DNA of 64,000 bases. It comes from Ariolimax columbianus (Eukaryota; Mollusca; Gastropoda; Stylommatophora; Arionidae). The translations under genes were made by a program, and so were the position numbers. The notes below the pieces were generated by a model that saw only the letters and a program-made list of their open reading frames with translations, did not search any database and was not told where the DNA came from. Within the stretch, counting starts at the first letter, position 1; each line of letters starts with the position of its first letter. Where the stretch lies: contig JAVGWX010000005.1 of NCBI GenBank assembly GCA_036924085.1, positions 40,555,664 to 40,619,663 of the forward strand, in the 5' to 3' direction. Shown here one piece after another: positions 11,770-23,930 of this stretch.

Positions 11770-12094
11770 GTGAGTTTTTTATGTTTTCTTTATAGTGTTT
11801 TCATTTGTCCTGGCCCTTAGAAATGCTTTTATAGGTCAAAACCCTGTTTAAAACATGATTTCAATTATTGTTTTGTATAGTTTAAACACAAGGATTGCGG
11901 TGAAGCTTTTCACATTTATGTTTGTTTTGACAAACTATTCTATTATATTTATTCACTATTTTATTCTTCCTGTTTTTTTGCTTTGAATTTACAGTAATAA
12001 GCCGTACCTCACTCGGGTCAAATATCGGGTAAATATTTAGTGTTGTTTTCTTGCACATGATGACAAAATTTACAGCAAAAGGTATAAGATGTGT

Positions 12095-12580
12095 AGGCCT
12101 ACTTAAAAGCAGGAAATCGCCAGAAAAGGATGAAATCACAAATGAAATGCTGATGCACATAGGAGCAAAAAGTAAAAAAGAAACTACTGGAAATCATAAA
12201 CATTAGCTGGAAAGAAGGTATAGTACCACAAATATGAAGAGATGCCTAGATAAACCTAGTTTTAGCGAATGAAAAAGATAAACAAAAGCAGACAGCTACT
12301 TAGTTGCACAGTTAAACTGATGGAAAGAGAATTAAAGAATGGGCTGAAAAAATCTAAGTGGATTCGCTTGGAAAATAAATGATGAAATAACTCCAGAGCT
12401 GAGGCAGAGACATTAAGAACATCATGGAAAACAAAGACCATGCCACAAACATAGTGTTCTTCATAGATTCCCTGAGTTATAACAGTTCTCTGAAAATATA
12501 AAAACGAAATGGACAGTCTGTCATAAGCACTCACAAAGACTAGCTATATTTTCAACAGCGTGAAAAGAAGAAGAAGAGTT
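12095..12580 (+). pseudogene. I-clade LINE remnant (family of 36.4-40.75 kb) with GAA tail
   Basis: Bases 12100-12230 match the LINE at about 38465-38600 (LKKRKSPGKDGITNEMLM region; here LKSRKSPEKDEITNEMLM). The sequence then degrades into an RT-derived stretch and ends 'gtgaaaagaagaagaag', like the GAA tail of the larger copy. Stops and frameshifts occur throughout. It lies in intron 3 of the Cab45-like gene. Confidence 0.65.
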
Positions 12581-12629
12581 TTTGCACAAGAAAAACAATA
12601 TCACAAAAACACAAAGTATATTTTAAAAG

Positions 12630-12965
12630 GTTTTTGCATCATACAAATAGTCATGTGAGGGAGTATATTGAGAGACTGACACCTCATAAGGATAAATGGT
12701 TTATAAGATAATCAAAGGAAAGGATAGATTAGACTATAACAAGTTTTTCAAAATACAACCACCTACAAGAACAAGAGAACATAGCTATAAATTAACTAAA
12801 GTAAGGTCCAGATTAGATATTAAGAAATACTTTTTAGTCAGAGAGTGGTGAATGCGTTGAATGCATTGCCACAGGAAGTAATGGAGGCAGAGACAATTAA
12901 TGCATTTAGAGCAGGGTAATGCAAATTAAACTGGTTGTATACGGACTCTGCAGTCTTCTAAACCA
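12630..12965 (+). pseudogene. CR1/L2-type LINE 3' end
   Basis: The plus strand reads YKIIKGKDRLDYNKFF, then TREHSYKLTKVRSRLDIRKYF-like sequence (here LDIKKYFLVREW), followed by the NALPQEV-like block in a shifted frame. This is the C-terminal signature of CR1/L2 reverse transcriptases. Several stops are present and the 5' part is lost. Confidence 0.7.
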
Positions 12966-13009
12966 GTATAAAGACGTTAAGTTAAGTTTAGGTCACGCTT
13001 GCAAACATC

Positions 13010-13560
13010 TTTGTTTGCACCTTTGTTACGCTTGCCAGTGGTCAGCTCTCCATAAATGATATCTTTTGGTATTCACCCATCCTCCATTCTGCACATGGGA
13101 CCAAGTGGCGCTGGTGTAGAATCGTAACTAAGCTGACAATCTTTGCACGGTCCAACACTTTGTTGTTAGTCACTCTGTTCATCCATGACACTCCAAGTAT
13201 GTGCCTCAGGCAGCGCATATGAAAAGAATTTAGCCTTTTTTCATGTGAGACATACAGAGTCCATGTTTCGCTGCCATAGAGCAGGGTACTAATAACACAG
13301 GATCTGTACACAGCAACCTTTGTGGAAATGGTCAGCATGTTGTTATTCCACACTCTCTGTGAGAGCCTGGTGAGTGCTGATGAGGCCATTCCTAATCACT
13401 TCTGCAGTTCTGCGTCCAGTGAAAGGTTGGTGATGATAGATCCGAGGTAGTTGAAGTGATTTACTACCTCCAGATTTTTATCGTTTAAGACACTTTCATC
13501 TTTTGTACGCTGATGGTGAGTCCAAACAGATCACAGGAATTTGCCAACCTATTAATGAGG
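13010..13560 (-). pseudogene. LINE reverse transcriptase C-terminal part
   Basis: The minus strand reads FGLTISVQK, then FNYLGSIITNLSLDAELQ after small frame corrections, then MASSALTRLSQRVWNNNML, STLLYGSETWTLY, RCLRHILGVSWMNRV and RWCHLVPC. It is downstream of the catalytic core. The same family appears at 45588-46225. At least one frameshift separates the blocks. Confidence 0.7.
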
Positions 13561-14032
13561 ATCTGTAATTCGAGATGTGATACCTGAGATGTAACGAATA
13601 AGGTCACCTGCTAAGCATGTCAGAAAAGGTGACTAAAGACGACTTTGCTTGAGGCTGGCCTCATCCTGTTACCTTGCCGTTTGAATCAACCACTGAGAAA
13701 TCTCAGGTGCAGGCTACCTGAAAAAGGACTAACTGCAGTTAAAACCTTTGCTTCATATTGGAGTGAAAAGGTTAGGGAAGTGAATCACATATTCACATTT
13801 AAACTGCAGCTGTTTAAATAAACAAAAGTAGTTTTCTGGGTATCTTCCACATTTACGTTTGTTATTACTTCAGGTCATATGAAGTATTATCTTCAGGTTA
13901 GTCAGTATGAAGTCTTCTGATCATCTCAATATGAAATATGCAACAGTTATATCTGATAGTGATTCTGCTTCTTGGTTGTGATACTCTTAGGGATTTCATG
14001 TTTCTGACCATAAAATTCAACATTTGTCTTGT

Positions 14033-14285
14033 TGTTGATGATTGCCAGTACTAAGTAGGATTACTCTTTTGTGCACCCTGAAAATGACGTCCCAAGCATG
14101 CTGATGAAGGTGGACCCTCCAGGCGGTTGTGCTATACTTGGCTTCATCACCGATTCCTCACCTTGTCAGCCAGGCTGTCATGAAAACAGTCCGTTTCCAG
14201 GAAGGGCTATGAGGAAGCCAAGGTGGGGGTCTTGGCCAGTATATTTTGCCTGATCCTAACTAACATGTCTGGTCAGTAAGTTGTA
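14033..14285 (+). repeat. SINE-like family S2, copy 1
   Basis: It matches 50713-51022 over most of its length (shared words 'gttgtgctat', 'gcttggcttcatc', 'gtgggggtcttggccagtat', 'cctaactaacatgtc') and in part 15561-15730. No coding capacity. It ends 165 bases before exon 4 of the Cab45-like gene. Confidence 0.75.
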
Positions 14286-14450
14286 CCTGACCAGACGTTA
14301 GTCTTCCTTCCCATTTACATTTGTGATGAATATCTAAACTTTATTTTCTCAAAAGAGTTAGTTAATTATTAGTTAATTATTAGTATTTGTAAGTTGATTA
14401 TTAGTTATGATCTAGTTTTTATTCTTCATTTGTTATGGTTCTACTACCAG

Positions 14451-14581
14451 AGCAGATATTGACAAAGATGGGTCCCTGTCCAAGCCAGAGATGGAAAAAT
14501 GGATACTTGAGAAGATGATAGAGCATTTTGAGGAAGCTAAAAGGGAGAATGCTCTTATTTTCAAGCATTTGGACCCTGATG
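14451..14581 (+). CDS. SDF4: Cab45/SDF4-like protein, exon 4 (EF-hand 1 and start of EF-hand 2)
   Basis: The exon starts after a CTACCAG acceptor, taking one base to complete a Glu codon, and ends 'gatg' before a GTATTT donor at 14582, phase 1. It encodes a canonical EF-hand loop DIDKDGSLSKPE with Ca-binding positions filled, an exiting helix MEKWILEKMIEHFEEA, and HLDPDG, the beginning of EF-hand 2. Mammalian Cab45 has the same order (D.N.D..IS..EM..WI.EK..EHF.EA, then DPDG). The rest of the protein, EF-hands 2 to 6 and the HEEF-type C-terminus, was not found in the window. Confidence 0.8.
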
Positions 14582-15025
14582 GTATTTCATTTTTATTCCA
14601 GACTTGCCTTCTGTTATACTCTCAAAATATTACCATATTCATAATTTCCATTTTTGTTACATATCTGGCTTCTTCCATCTTGTCTTGTCCCTTTTTCACT
14701 CCAGTCAGATGACATCACCAAAGCATTTTGCATGCTTTTCCTATGGTGGTTTCTGTAACAATTTGTTTTACATAATTATGTTATTTCCTCCCCAGTAAGT
14801 GGCTCTGGGATCCACTTGGGGAAGGCTTCTTTGCTGAATAAAACAAAATGTGAATAAAAGGGGTAAAACATGTGGGGATAATGATGAAAACATGGTAGGT
14901 GTCTCTATAAACTGTTTGCAAGTTTCATCTAAATAGTCATTTGCCATAAATATAATTTCTGTATAAACATTATTTTTAACTACCAAAGCGGATACTGACT
15001 CATCACTTCACACTTGTAGCACCTT

Positions 15026-15349
15026 TTTCTTCTTTATCATTCATTCTCAAACTCCTGCTACCAAGCTCTGAAAATGGCTTTGCAAGTATCAGGATGTAGT
15101 CCAGAGAACAGAATGTGTTGTGTCGTAGTTTACAGCTTGACTACGATATTTGCACCTTTCGGTCCAACACATCCAACTTCAGCTGGCATTTTTGGCTACT
15201 GATCCCTTCTCCTTAGCCAGTCGGCCCTGATGCAGCCTGTTATCCAGGATCACCACATGGCAACTTTGGGTTGCTGGCCCTGACGCTAGCAGTCAGCTTT
15301 GGATCGCTGACCGCTATAGCTCTTGCACTGCTCAGCATCTTGAACACTC
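15026..15349 (-). repeat. SINE-like family S3, copy 1
   Basis: Reverse complement of the elements at 16381-16735 and 24168-24527. It is flanked by imperfect repeats 'acttgtagcacc' (about 15014) and 'tcttgcaacacc' (about 15352) that look like an 11-12-bp target duplication with two mismatches. The 3' tail (plus side of the element) is 'gaatgaatgataaagaagaa'. No open frame is conserved. Confidence 0.75.
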
Positions 15350-15560
15350 TTGCAACACCATTTCCTCTTCAGATTATTGACCTTATAAGTTGTTCCTAGT
15401 GTGCTAATAAAATGGCTCATGTAAAAATAACTTCCCAATGCTTGGTTTTGCACACCACACCAAGTGTGAAAGTCCTGCTAGGTTTGAAAGAAAGCGTTAG
15501 AAACACCTTCCTAAATATATGATGCAGGAAAATCAAGTGTGAGTCATTATCTTTTATAAT

Positions 15561-15730
15561 GGGGTTGTTGTTGTTGAATGCCTACATTGAGTAAGTTTAC
15601 CCTTTTTTGCTCCTCGAAAAGGGTGTAAAGTGGCGGGTTTCAGTAGCTTTCTTCTTATACCTAGCGTGCTGATAGAGGTTGATTGAGGTTCTTCGGGCTG
15701 TTGTGCTGCGCGTGGCTTGGAAAGGAAGAA
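15561..15730 (+). repeat. SINE-like family S2, partial copy
   Basis: It begins 'gttgttgttgaatgcc' like the other S2 copies and runs through the 'gttgtgctgcgcgtggctt' word, then stops where the RTE remnant starts. The 3' half is absent. Confidence 0.65.
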
Positions 15731-15749
15731 CATCTCAGCACACTTGATC

Positions 15750-16910
15750 TGCGCAATACAGTTTCTATAAGACTTGCAGAAACTTACATTAGGACAGGAA
15801 ACAAAAGCCAGAAAAAAACCATTATACCAAAAAGTAGTCAGTGAGGTACAAAAAGATGACACCAGTCTATCTATTAGATTTGGTGATTGCAATGTTGTGT
15901 CTCTGATAACCAAATCAGAGGCATATCTTGAGACCAACAATCTAATCAGGAACTGGAGAAGAGAGGAATGACAATTGGGAGTTCAAAAATAAATACCTTG
16001 AGGGTCTTGAAAGAGAAAGGAAGAGACATTGCATTATGCTGGGAGAACAGCCTCTGGAACAGGTCTAACAGTTCACATGCCTGGAAGCAGTAGTAGACTG
16101 GAAAATAGGAATCAAAGAAGAGTTAGCTATTCGAAAAGCAGCAACTGGCAAACTTTTTAATAAAATAAATTTATGATTCCTCAGTAAAAAGGAAATTTGT
16201 AATAAAACTACGATGGCTGCATTAAGCTCCACCTTTGTTCCCGTTTTGACATTCTAATGTTCATGGACAATGTCTACAATTTTTTTTAAATGTCAGTTCC
16301 AAGTCTCTGAAATTAGATATCTAAGAAAGGTGGTTCAAGTAGCAGGAAGAGACAAGGTTTGTAATCAGATAATACAGCGGGATCAAGATGCTGAGCAGTG
16401 CATAAGCTGCAGTGGTCAGTGATCCACAGCTGACTGCTAGCTTCAGGGTTAACAAACCAGAGCTGCCAAGATCCTTCTACACCTCCACATGGTGATCCTG
16501 GATAACAGGCTGCAACAGAGCAGACTGACTAATGAGAAGTGATCAAAAAAAAGGAAAGGCTTACCTGGTACCCAAAATATGCCTGTCATACTTGGATGTG
16601 TCGGACTGAAAGCTGCAAATATCGCAGTCAAGCTGTAAACTACGGCACAACGCATTCCGTTGACTCTGAACAATATCCTGCTACTTTCAAAGCCCTTTTC
16701 AGGATTTGGTAGCGGGAGTTTGAGAATGATGAAGAAGAAGACAATACAGCATGATCTTGAAATCCAGCCCTTGCAGACTCAAGTGGAGCAAACTCAACTT
16801 TGGTGGTTTGACCACATCCACAGAATGAAAGAAGATCAGCTGCCACAGTTATGGGAAGCAAAGAGTCAAGAATGCAGACCACTGAGATGACCCAAAGTAC
16901 ATTTTAAGAC
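15750..16910 (+). pseudogene. RTE-type LINE remnant, split by a SINE
   Basis: This is a deleted copy of the family at 17-20.3 kb. It begins at the segment for the SFYKTFRN block and runs through the catalytic region, where the FADD box is decayed to FGDCN (15880-15900), then LEQV..., KIGIKEELAIRKAATGKLF, SEIRYLRKVVQVAGRDKVCNQ. It resumes after the S3 insertion with DLEIQPLQTQVEQTQLWWFD. Many stops and frameshifts. It lies only about 150 bases upstream of the longer copy. Confidence 0.75.
16381..16735 (+). repeat. SINE-like family S3, copy 2, inserted in an RTE remnant
   Basis: About 355 bp interrupts the LINE sequence. The flanks 'agataatacag' (16368-16378) and 'agacaatacag' (16738-16748) are a target duplication with one mismatch. 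The 5' end is 'gatcaagatgctgagcag', the 3' end 'gagaatgatgaagaagaag'. It must be younger than the LINE copy it splits. Confidence 0.8.
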
Positions 16911-17334
16911 AATTTAGGAGAAAGTTCACATTCAAAATCAAGTTCAGATTAAATCCATATTTAAAAACAAGTTCAGAGAAATCCACATTTAAGGATCAAA
17001 TATATTCCACATTTTGAGAACTAATTTGTGGACAATCCACATTTAAAAATAAATAAAAATTGTTGCCTACGTCACTCCTGGGGGAGGCACCTACCTCCTA
17101 CAAGGTGCGTCAGCAGGGTTGCGGATTGCTGAAAGGCCTCCTAATTTGGAGGTTAGCTGCGAATAAATAAGTAGCCGTGGATAAAAACGGGTCGGCAGGC
17201 ATGGAGGCTGTAAGGAGGCAGCCCCTCCACCATGCAAAGACACAACAGGCTAATCACCTGTTTGTCTTAAAAAAAATGATTACAAGTCAAAACATAGAGA
17301 AAACCGGACTGACCTCTACGGCGACGAACAGGTG

Positions 17335-18355
17335 AGAAATAAGGACCACGATTTACGGAACATGGAATGTACGAAGTATAAACGGAAAAGAACAAGAACT
17401 AATAGAGGAGATGAAGAGAGCAAAATTGACAGTCCTGGCACTTACAGGAACAAAGAAAAAGGGACAGGGAGTTCTGGACCATGATGGCAACATGCTATAC
17501 TACAGCGGAGTTCCCATGAGTGAACGAGCCAGGGCAGGGGTTGGTTGTATAGTGAATGGTAACAGCAAAGCAAACATTAAAGGATGGAAGTTCATTTCAG
17601 AACGACTGATGGTTCTAAGTCTACAAGAGGAGGATAGTCAAATGGATATCGTCACTGTGTATGCACCAAACGAAGATGAGAGCACTGACATAAAAGATGA
17701 ATTTTATGAGCTCCTTCAAAGGACCATTGACGATTGCCATAATGAAATACTTCTCCTTGGAGACTTCAACGCAAGAGTTGGAAACAACTATTCTAGATGG
17801 GATGGAGTGATCGGTAGGTATGGAGAAGATGTCTTAAATGACGATGGAAAACGACTGCTCAGATTCTGCAGAGAACAAAACCTTGTTATTACAAATACAA
17901 GGTTTCCACACAAGCGTATCCATGCCTACACAAGATGTGAGCCGGCAAGAAATGAAAGATCCATAATTGACTATGCAATAGTGAGGAAAACTGATTTCAA
18001 GTATGTAAAGGATGCTAGAGTGTTCAGAGGACCAGAGATAGGAAGCGACCACTACCTAGTTAAAATAAAGAGAGAAATAGAAAAACACTATCCAGCCAGG
18101 CAACACCCATCAGCAAGCATGAAACATAATACACAAGGAGAAAATAAAATTAAGGCTTACAAACTACGAGAACCAGATGTTAAAAGGATATACCAAGGGC
18201 TCATAACAACAGCTATAGAAAGAATAGAGGAATCTGAAGAAGATATGGAAATGCTTTGGGTAAAATTCAAAGACATCCTCAAAGAGGCTGCAGCACAGGC
18301 ATGCGGTCAAACCAAAGAAAAAGTGGAAGAGAAAAAGTACACCATGGTGGACAGA
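17335..18355 (+). pseudogene. RTE-type LINE ORF, apurinic-like endonuclease part
   Basis: An APE-like endonuclease that nicks target DNA to prime reverse transcription. The frame is open from about 17335; the expected first motif IYGTWNVRSINGKEQ lies upstream of the first ATG at 17411, so the ancestral start was earlier. Visible motifs: TVYAPNED, LLLGDFNARVGNN (catalytic Asp and Asn), then IDYAIVRK and GSDHYLVK (catalytic Asp-His). One expected difference is the LTGTKKKG segment, where active copies usually have E (QET/SET type), suggesting loss of the catalytic Glu. The frame is lost near 18355. Confidence 0.8.
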
Positions 18356-18841
18356 AGAGGTGAAAACAATAATACGAGAAAAGAAAAAGGCATGGAAGCA
18401 ATACCTAGGGGCTAGGAATACAGAAAAACAAACAAAGAAATATAGAGAATATGTAAATTTTAGAACAGAAGCAAAGAAGACTGTGCTCAAGGCCAAACAG
18501 AAATCCTGGGAAGAATTTGGAGAGAAACTGGAAAATAGGCTGGAGAAAACCAGAAACTGTTCTACAAGACCTTTAAGAACATGAGGAAGGAAAAGGAATG
18601 CCCCCTGAAATTTGTTAAAGATAAACAAGGTGCACTGTTGAATCCCCCAGAAGAGGTAATGAACAGATGGAAAAAATATTTCTCAGATCACCTTGGAGTG
18701 GAGGAAAACCAAGCTCTGGAAGCAACAGTCCCAATTCAAGAAGAGGGAGCCATGGAGGGAAACGATAATATCACAATGGAAGAACTAAAGGCAGCATTGG
18801 AGAAAATTAAGATTGTTAAGCAGCAGGACATGATGGTATAA
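18355..18841 (+). pseudogene. RTE-type LINE ORF, linker between endonuclease and RT
   Basis: Two overlapping frames continue the polyprotein: 18360-18550 (IIREKKKAWKQYLGARNTEK, FRTEAKKTVLKAKQKSWEEF) and 18581-18800 (MRKEKECPLKFVKDKQGALL, EVMNRWKKYFSDHLG, MEELKAALEKIK). Frameshifts occur near 18550 and 18810, the latter just before the GHDGI-type block at the start of the RT domain. The region is Lys/Glu-rich and helical. Confidence 0.75.
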
Positions 18842-20268
18842 CACCAGAAATGGTTAAATACATGGGAGCGGCAGGAGAGATGCTATTCATGAAGATTCTA
18901 AAGGCAGCTTGGCGCCACAAGAAGATACCAAGAGACTGGGAGGTTGCAATAATAATACCAATATTTAAAAAGGGCGACAATCGACAATGTGAAAATCACA
19001 GAGGTATTTCCCTTCTTAGTGTCCCATGGAAAGTCTACTCTAGGATTCTAGAACAGCGATTAAGAGGTCTAGCAGAGCCAAATTTGGATGAAACTCAATG
19101 TGGGTTTAGGGCAAACAGAAGTACTCAAGACCTTATCTTTACACTCAGACAGCTAAGTGAAAAGGCTCTTGAATATGATAAAGAGATGCATCTCTACTTT
19201 TTGGATTTGGAGAAAGCATTTGATAAAGTTCCTTGGGACAAACTCTGGGAGTGCCTGACAAGGAAGAACATCCCAGGACCCCTGATCTCTGCCATACAGA
19301 GTTTCTATAAAACGTTCAGAAATTATATGCGGACATCAAATCAAAAGTCAGGAGAGTTCAAGACCACTAGCGGAGTAAGACAGGTGGACATTCTATCACC
19401 GTACCTTTTCATACTCCTCATGGATGAAGTCAACAAAGCCTGCAAGGTACGGACAAAAAAGTATGAAGTAGGGTACTGGAAGATGAGACCAAGTTACATA
19501 TCGGAACTAGCATTTGCAGACGATGTGGCCCTGATCACGAAAACCGAAGCACATCTCCAGATCAACTTGCAGGTCTGGGAAGAAGAGATGAAGAAGAGAG
19601 GAATGCACATCAGCAACTCCAAAACAAAAACCATGGTGATCGCCAGAGATGAAAAGAGACATCAGATAACCCTGGGAACACGAGCACTAGAGCAGGTCAG
19701 CAACTTTAAATATCTAGGAGTGGTAATAGACAGCAGGGGAGGAATCAAAGAGGAGTTAACTGCACGAAGGGCAGCAGCAGGTAGACTGTTCCATGCAATA
19801 AACAGAGGTTTCCTCAGTAGAAGAGAAATAAGCAGGAAAACAAAGATGGATGTATACTGCTCGACCTATGTGCCTGTCCTGACATATGTATGTGAGTCAT
19901 GGGCAATGACTACAGCCCAAGAAAGGCAATTACAAACTTCAGAAATGAGGTACCTAAGAAAGTCGGTTCAGGTGACGAAAAGGGACAAGATCCGTAACCA
20001 GACAATACGTAGCAACCTTGAAGTTCAACCCCTGCAGACACGAGTGGAGCAGTCCCAACTACAGTGGTTTGGCCATGTCTGTAGAATGGAAGAAGATCGG
20101 ATACCAAAGCGGTCATGGGAGATCAAAAGTCAAGGACGCAGACCCCGAGGACGTACCAAAGTACTTTGGGAAGACAACATACGACAGTCCCTAAGTGATA
20201 GAGGGCTGGATTGGAAAAAGGCCAGGAAAAAGACGGCGGATAGAGCAATGTGGCGTTCTCTTTGACAA
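18842..20268 (+). pseudogene. RTE-type LINE ORF, reverse transcriptase part
   Basis: A 471-residue open stretch ending at the TGA at 20266. RT motifs in order: IPIFKKGDNRQCENHRGISL, GFRANRSTQDLIFTLRQL, LYFLDLEKAFDKVPWDKLW, TTSGVRQVDILSPYLFILLM, LAFADDVALITK (catalytic Asp pair intact), FKYLGVVIDSRG. After the core come the usual LTYVCESWAMT, LQWFGHVCRMEED, RGRTKVLWEDNIRQ and TADRAMWRSL blocks. The GVRQ motif has Val where a Gly is usual, which would impair it. It lies downstream of two frameshifts and has no start of its own. Confidence 0.85.
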
Positions 20269-20347
20269 ACCTCTACACCTCACGGAAGAAGAGGAGCGAC
20301 TAAGTAAGTAAGTATCCCAATACATCCATACATCCTATGGCAAAACT

Positions 20348-20360
20348 CCCCCCCCCCCCC
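20348..20360. repeat. poly-C tract
   Basis: About 12-13 consecutive C between the LINE and the hAT element. Length should be treated with caution in any assembly. Confidence 0.8.
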
Positions 20361-20689
20361 AACTCGATATGTGCTCTTTTAGTCTTGAGTTTTGCATCAT
20401 CGTTGTTCTTTAAAGCAGTGATGGCCAAGGTAAAGTACGCCGAGGGCTAGATTATGGTAAAGGCTAACACCAGAGGGCCAGACCTATAACATCCTTAAAA
20501 AATAGCGTGTTGAAATTTAGTTTAACATATATAATGAACCACGTACAGAAAGCAACGGCAAACTACTGTACTGCACATATGCCAAGACAAGTATACCGGT
20601 CTTCTGTTTGAAATGACTTTAAAAAATATAAAATGAATTTGTTGTTATAAGTTGTTTCGTAATTTGTAATATGACATGTACTTATTTAT

Positions 20690-22311
20690 TTCAAACATAC
20701 CTTTGTGTGTTATTTCATTGTGAAGAGTGTAGCTTATCAAAACTATTTACCAGTGATTTAGAGTCTACTTCCATTTGTGACGTGGACATTCTGAAAACAT
20801 GCATTATTCAGATTCAGTTAATCTGTTTCTGGTCTTGGATTTGATAATCTTCATGGCAGAAAATGTTGTCTCACAAAGATTAGTGCTACCGAATATAGAG
20901 CACACTTTTAGGACCCATTTTCTCAGAAGGGAGTAACGTTCCTTTAATAGTAATTTTCACAAATCAGCTCCAGTTGTTTCTGGTGTGTTGAGGAATGGGT
21001 CACACTAGAGTTCACATAACTGTTATTGTAGTTTGGCTGGTTGAGACTACACTGTGCACTTGAATGGGTTGTTAAAAAGTTCCATTTGTAGACGAAACAT
21101 CTCAAAATCTTGAAATCAACGATGAAACTCAGAAATCAGCTGCTCATTGTCATATGTGTACCTCCTGAAGTTAACACTCGGTTTCTCAGACAGCTGTTTA
21201 CAAAAGGTAAATAAAACATGTCACTCTTTTGCAAAGGCAGTTTCTTTTTGAAGCCATCAACAAAGCCCATCATTGGAAAAATTGTTCGCTTTTTTTCCTT
21301 GAAATTCAGTACATTCAAATGGTGTGCTATATCTATAAGAAAAGCTAAGTGCTGAATGAAATGAATATCTTTAAGTTCATTTTGAAGAACATTTAAACGT
21401 GGTAAGTTGTCTAGCAGGAAGTCAAACATTTTATCCATCAGGTCACAAAATCTTCTTAAACATTTTCCTCGACTAAGCCCTTTCACCTCAGCATGAAACA
21501 GAATGTCACCGCAAACAGAATCCCCTTCTTCTAAAAATGAAAGGAAAGTCTTGTGAGTTAGATAGATGTGCCCTACTCTGATAAAATTCGTTATTTTAAC
21601 TACAGAAGCCACAGTGTCATTTAGGTTTAAGGAGTTTGCACAAAGGGCCTTTGGGGAACCGTACAATGTAATGTAGGCACGTCAATTTTATTTTGCTTCA
21701 GAAGTCCAACAAAACTAGTATTTTTCCCAAACATTAGCCTCGCAACCATCGGTACACACAGCAGATACTTTTTCAAACTCATCATACTCTTTAATGACAT
21801 TTTTAAATGCATAAAATATGTCCTCCCCTTTACTTGTACCTTTCAAAGAGCAAACTTTCAATACTTCTTCAGAAACAGTCAAGTCTTCCTGGATCACTTA
21901 AACAAAAATAAGAAGCTGGCTAGTGTCTGTGATGTCTGCACTTTCATCAATCGTCAAGTTCTGGGACAAATGCAAACTAATATCTTCTGTTTTTCTAGCT
22001 GCGGTTTTTTTTTAAAGAGGTACACTTTGAAATTCTTTTACTTCTTTTTCTTCAGCGAACACTTCTGCCATTTGAACTACACACTTTTTCCACAAACTCT
22101 CCATCAGTAAACTGCTTTTTTGCTTTTGCAAGCTCATAACTCATCACATAGGACTCCAGGAGCGATGATTCCGGAATCTTATTCACATGACTAAATATAG
22201 TCTTTTGCTGATTCAGTTTTTTTTTTAGTTGTTCAATCACAAGCTTTCGTGACTCGCTGTTATGCTCGTCGTAGCTTTTTTGATGATTTGTGACGTACTG
22301 ACGTTTCAAGC
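20690..22311 (-). pseudogene. hAT transposase (GTF2IRD2/ZBED-like)
   Basis: The minus strand starts YVTNHQKSYDEHNSESRK, then SYELAKAKKQFTDGEFVEKV, then LTIDESADITDTSQLLIF (catalytic region with Asp), VSAVCTDGCEANV, VGLLKQNKIDVP, LPRLNVLQNELKDIHFIQHL, and a degraded C-terminal dimerisation region (FEMFRLQMELFNNPF, ELQCDPFL). These blocks match hAT transposases of the kind domesticated in GTF2IRD2 and related vertebrate genes. At least four frameshifts or stops break it. The BED zinc finger expected before the first block was not seen. Confidence 0.75.
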
Positions 22312-22689
22312 TATATTCCTACAATACAGCTAACACTTTGGCGGAAACTATGCACGACGGATTTATTATTCTTTTTGAGAATGAACAAATAAATGAACTC
22401 TCATTATGGTTTAAATGCGTGATTTTCCCTGTCCACTTTCTGTACTTTACGTAAAGTAACCCATACCATTACTGCCGTAGGAGTGTGAGGTGTTAGCGAT
22501 CTCACGTTTCAAATGCTCGGCTATATGAGGGCGGTAGCCATCTCCTCTCCCTCGCCGCTTTTACTTCCCAGACTGACCCGGTACCCTATTCTATACTTAG
22601 AAACCATTTTTACAAATGCAAGCTCTTATACACGAAACCGTGCGCAACAGCTCAATCAGTTGAGTTCAGTTCATCCCGTAACCTATCAG

Positions 22690-23930
22690 GTCGTTGGGGC
22701 ACACTTGGACATACTCCTACAATTCCACGGCATCTCTCTCTGTCCGCTGCCGCCGGTCGTGCACACCGGGACGAAGGTTAGACCACTCAGTGATGTTGTC
22801 TGCCCATCTCTTCATTGGACGTCCACGCCCTCTCTTTCCTGGTACGGAACAATGCAGTATCGAATTTGTAATTCCGCTGGACCTCGTGACGTGACCATAC
22901 TGATAGCCGTGAACAGATGGTCAAATGGTCCACTCTTCGTCGTATTTCTACGTTCGTAACACGATCCTTAAATGTAACATTTCAGAGTCTTCTAAAGCAC
23001 CTCATTTCCATTGCATTTATTCTGCACTGGATATCCGCAGTAATTGTCCGTCTCACAGGCATACACAAATATTGAGAGCACAAATCAGCGCATTAGTCTA
23101 ACTTTTATGCTGAGGTCGAGCCGCCTTTCCTGCCATATGGGTTTCAAACGCATGTTGTCTGTTCTGTTCCGGCAAATATCTCTGGCTGCGAGTCCTCGTC
23201 ACTGATCAGTGATCTCTAATACTTGAACCGGTGTACAACTTCGAGTTCTTGACCATTTGCTTTTATCACAGATGTAAACCCTTCCGTGTTATTAGTCATC
23301 AGCTTTCTTTTATCTCCATGCCATAGCTCTGCGCCGCTCTGTCCAATCTACTTATCAGCTTCTGAAGTTATGTTTCCAAGCCTGCCAGACCATCTATATC
23401 ATCTGCAAATCGCAGGTTTGTAATTGTGTTGTCACCGATTCTGACCGCACCAACCTGTCCCTCTAGAGCAATCTCAATTATTCTTTCTAAAAATACATCG
23501 AAGAGAGTTGGAGAGGGTATACAACTCTGTCTCACACCAACAGACGTGCGAAACCATTCGTCTAGTATTCCGTCTACAGAAACTGTACTTGACGCCTTCT
23601 CATAAAGGTTCTCCATTACCTTCACAATATTACTATTGATCTTGTAATGCTTCATTGTTGTCAATAGCGCCGCATGCCATACTCTGTCGACCGCCTTTTT
23701 GAAATCAATGAAAACATGATATATGTGTTGCTGATACTCTAAGTATTTCTTATTCAATATTCGTAGATTAAATATCTGTTCAGTGGTACTTCTTCCCGCT
23801 CGAAACCATGCTTGCTCTTCTGCAATGATATGCTCTGTCTCTTGTTTTAATCTGTTGAGGATTATTCTTAAGAGAACTTTTCTAGGATGACTAATGGGGC
23901 TAATTGTCCTACAGTTCGGACACAGCAACA
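22690..23930 (-). pseudogene. LINE fragment inserted in the hAT element
   Basis: Minus-strand RT: RKVLLRIILNRLKQETEHII, AWFRAGRSTTEQIFNLRIL, HVFIDFKKAVDRVWHAALL, VGVRQSCIPSPTLFDVFLE, NLRFADDIDGLAG (Asp pair present). After a degraded stretch the C-terminus is at 22720-22890 (ERGRGRPMKRWADNITEWS in another frame). The 5' end is cut at the start of the RT domain, as is usual for LINE insertion. SCIPSP replaces the usual GCxLSP. Confidence 0.75.

Larger units (their letters stand above)
17050..20312 (+). mobile_element. Nearly full-length RTE-type LINE
   Basis: About 3.26 kb, the usual RTE length: a GC-richer leader (17050-17335), an endonuclease, an RT and a short 3' end with a (TAAG)n tail 'taagtaagtaagta' at 20300-20312. 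It has three frameshifts between endonuclease and RT and a changed RT motif, so it is inactive, but coding blocks are long, making it the youngest-looking RTE copy here. Truncated relatives lie at 1740-1995, 15750-16910 and 26060-26637. Confidence 0.85.

Noticed and set aside
18842..20268. Host gene for a 471-residue protein
   Set aside because: All motifs are those of an RTE-type reverse transcriptase within a full-length LINE.
21136..21666. Domesticated hAT gene
   Set aside because: The frame is broken on both sides and lies within an intact transposon boundary with a target duplication.
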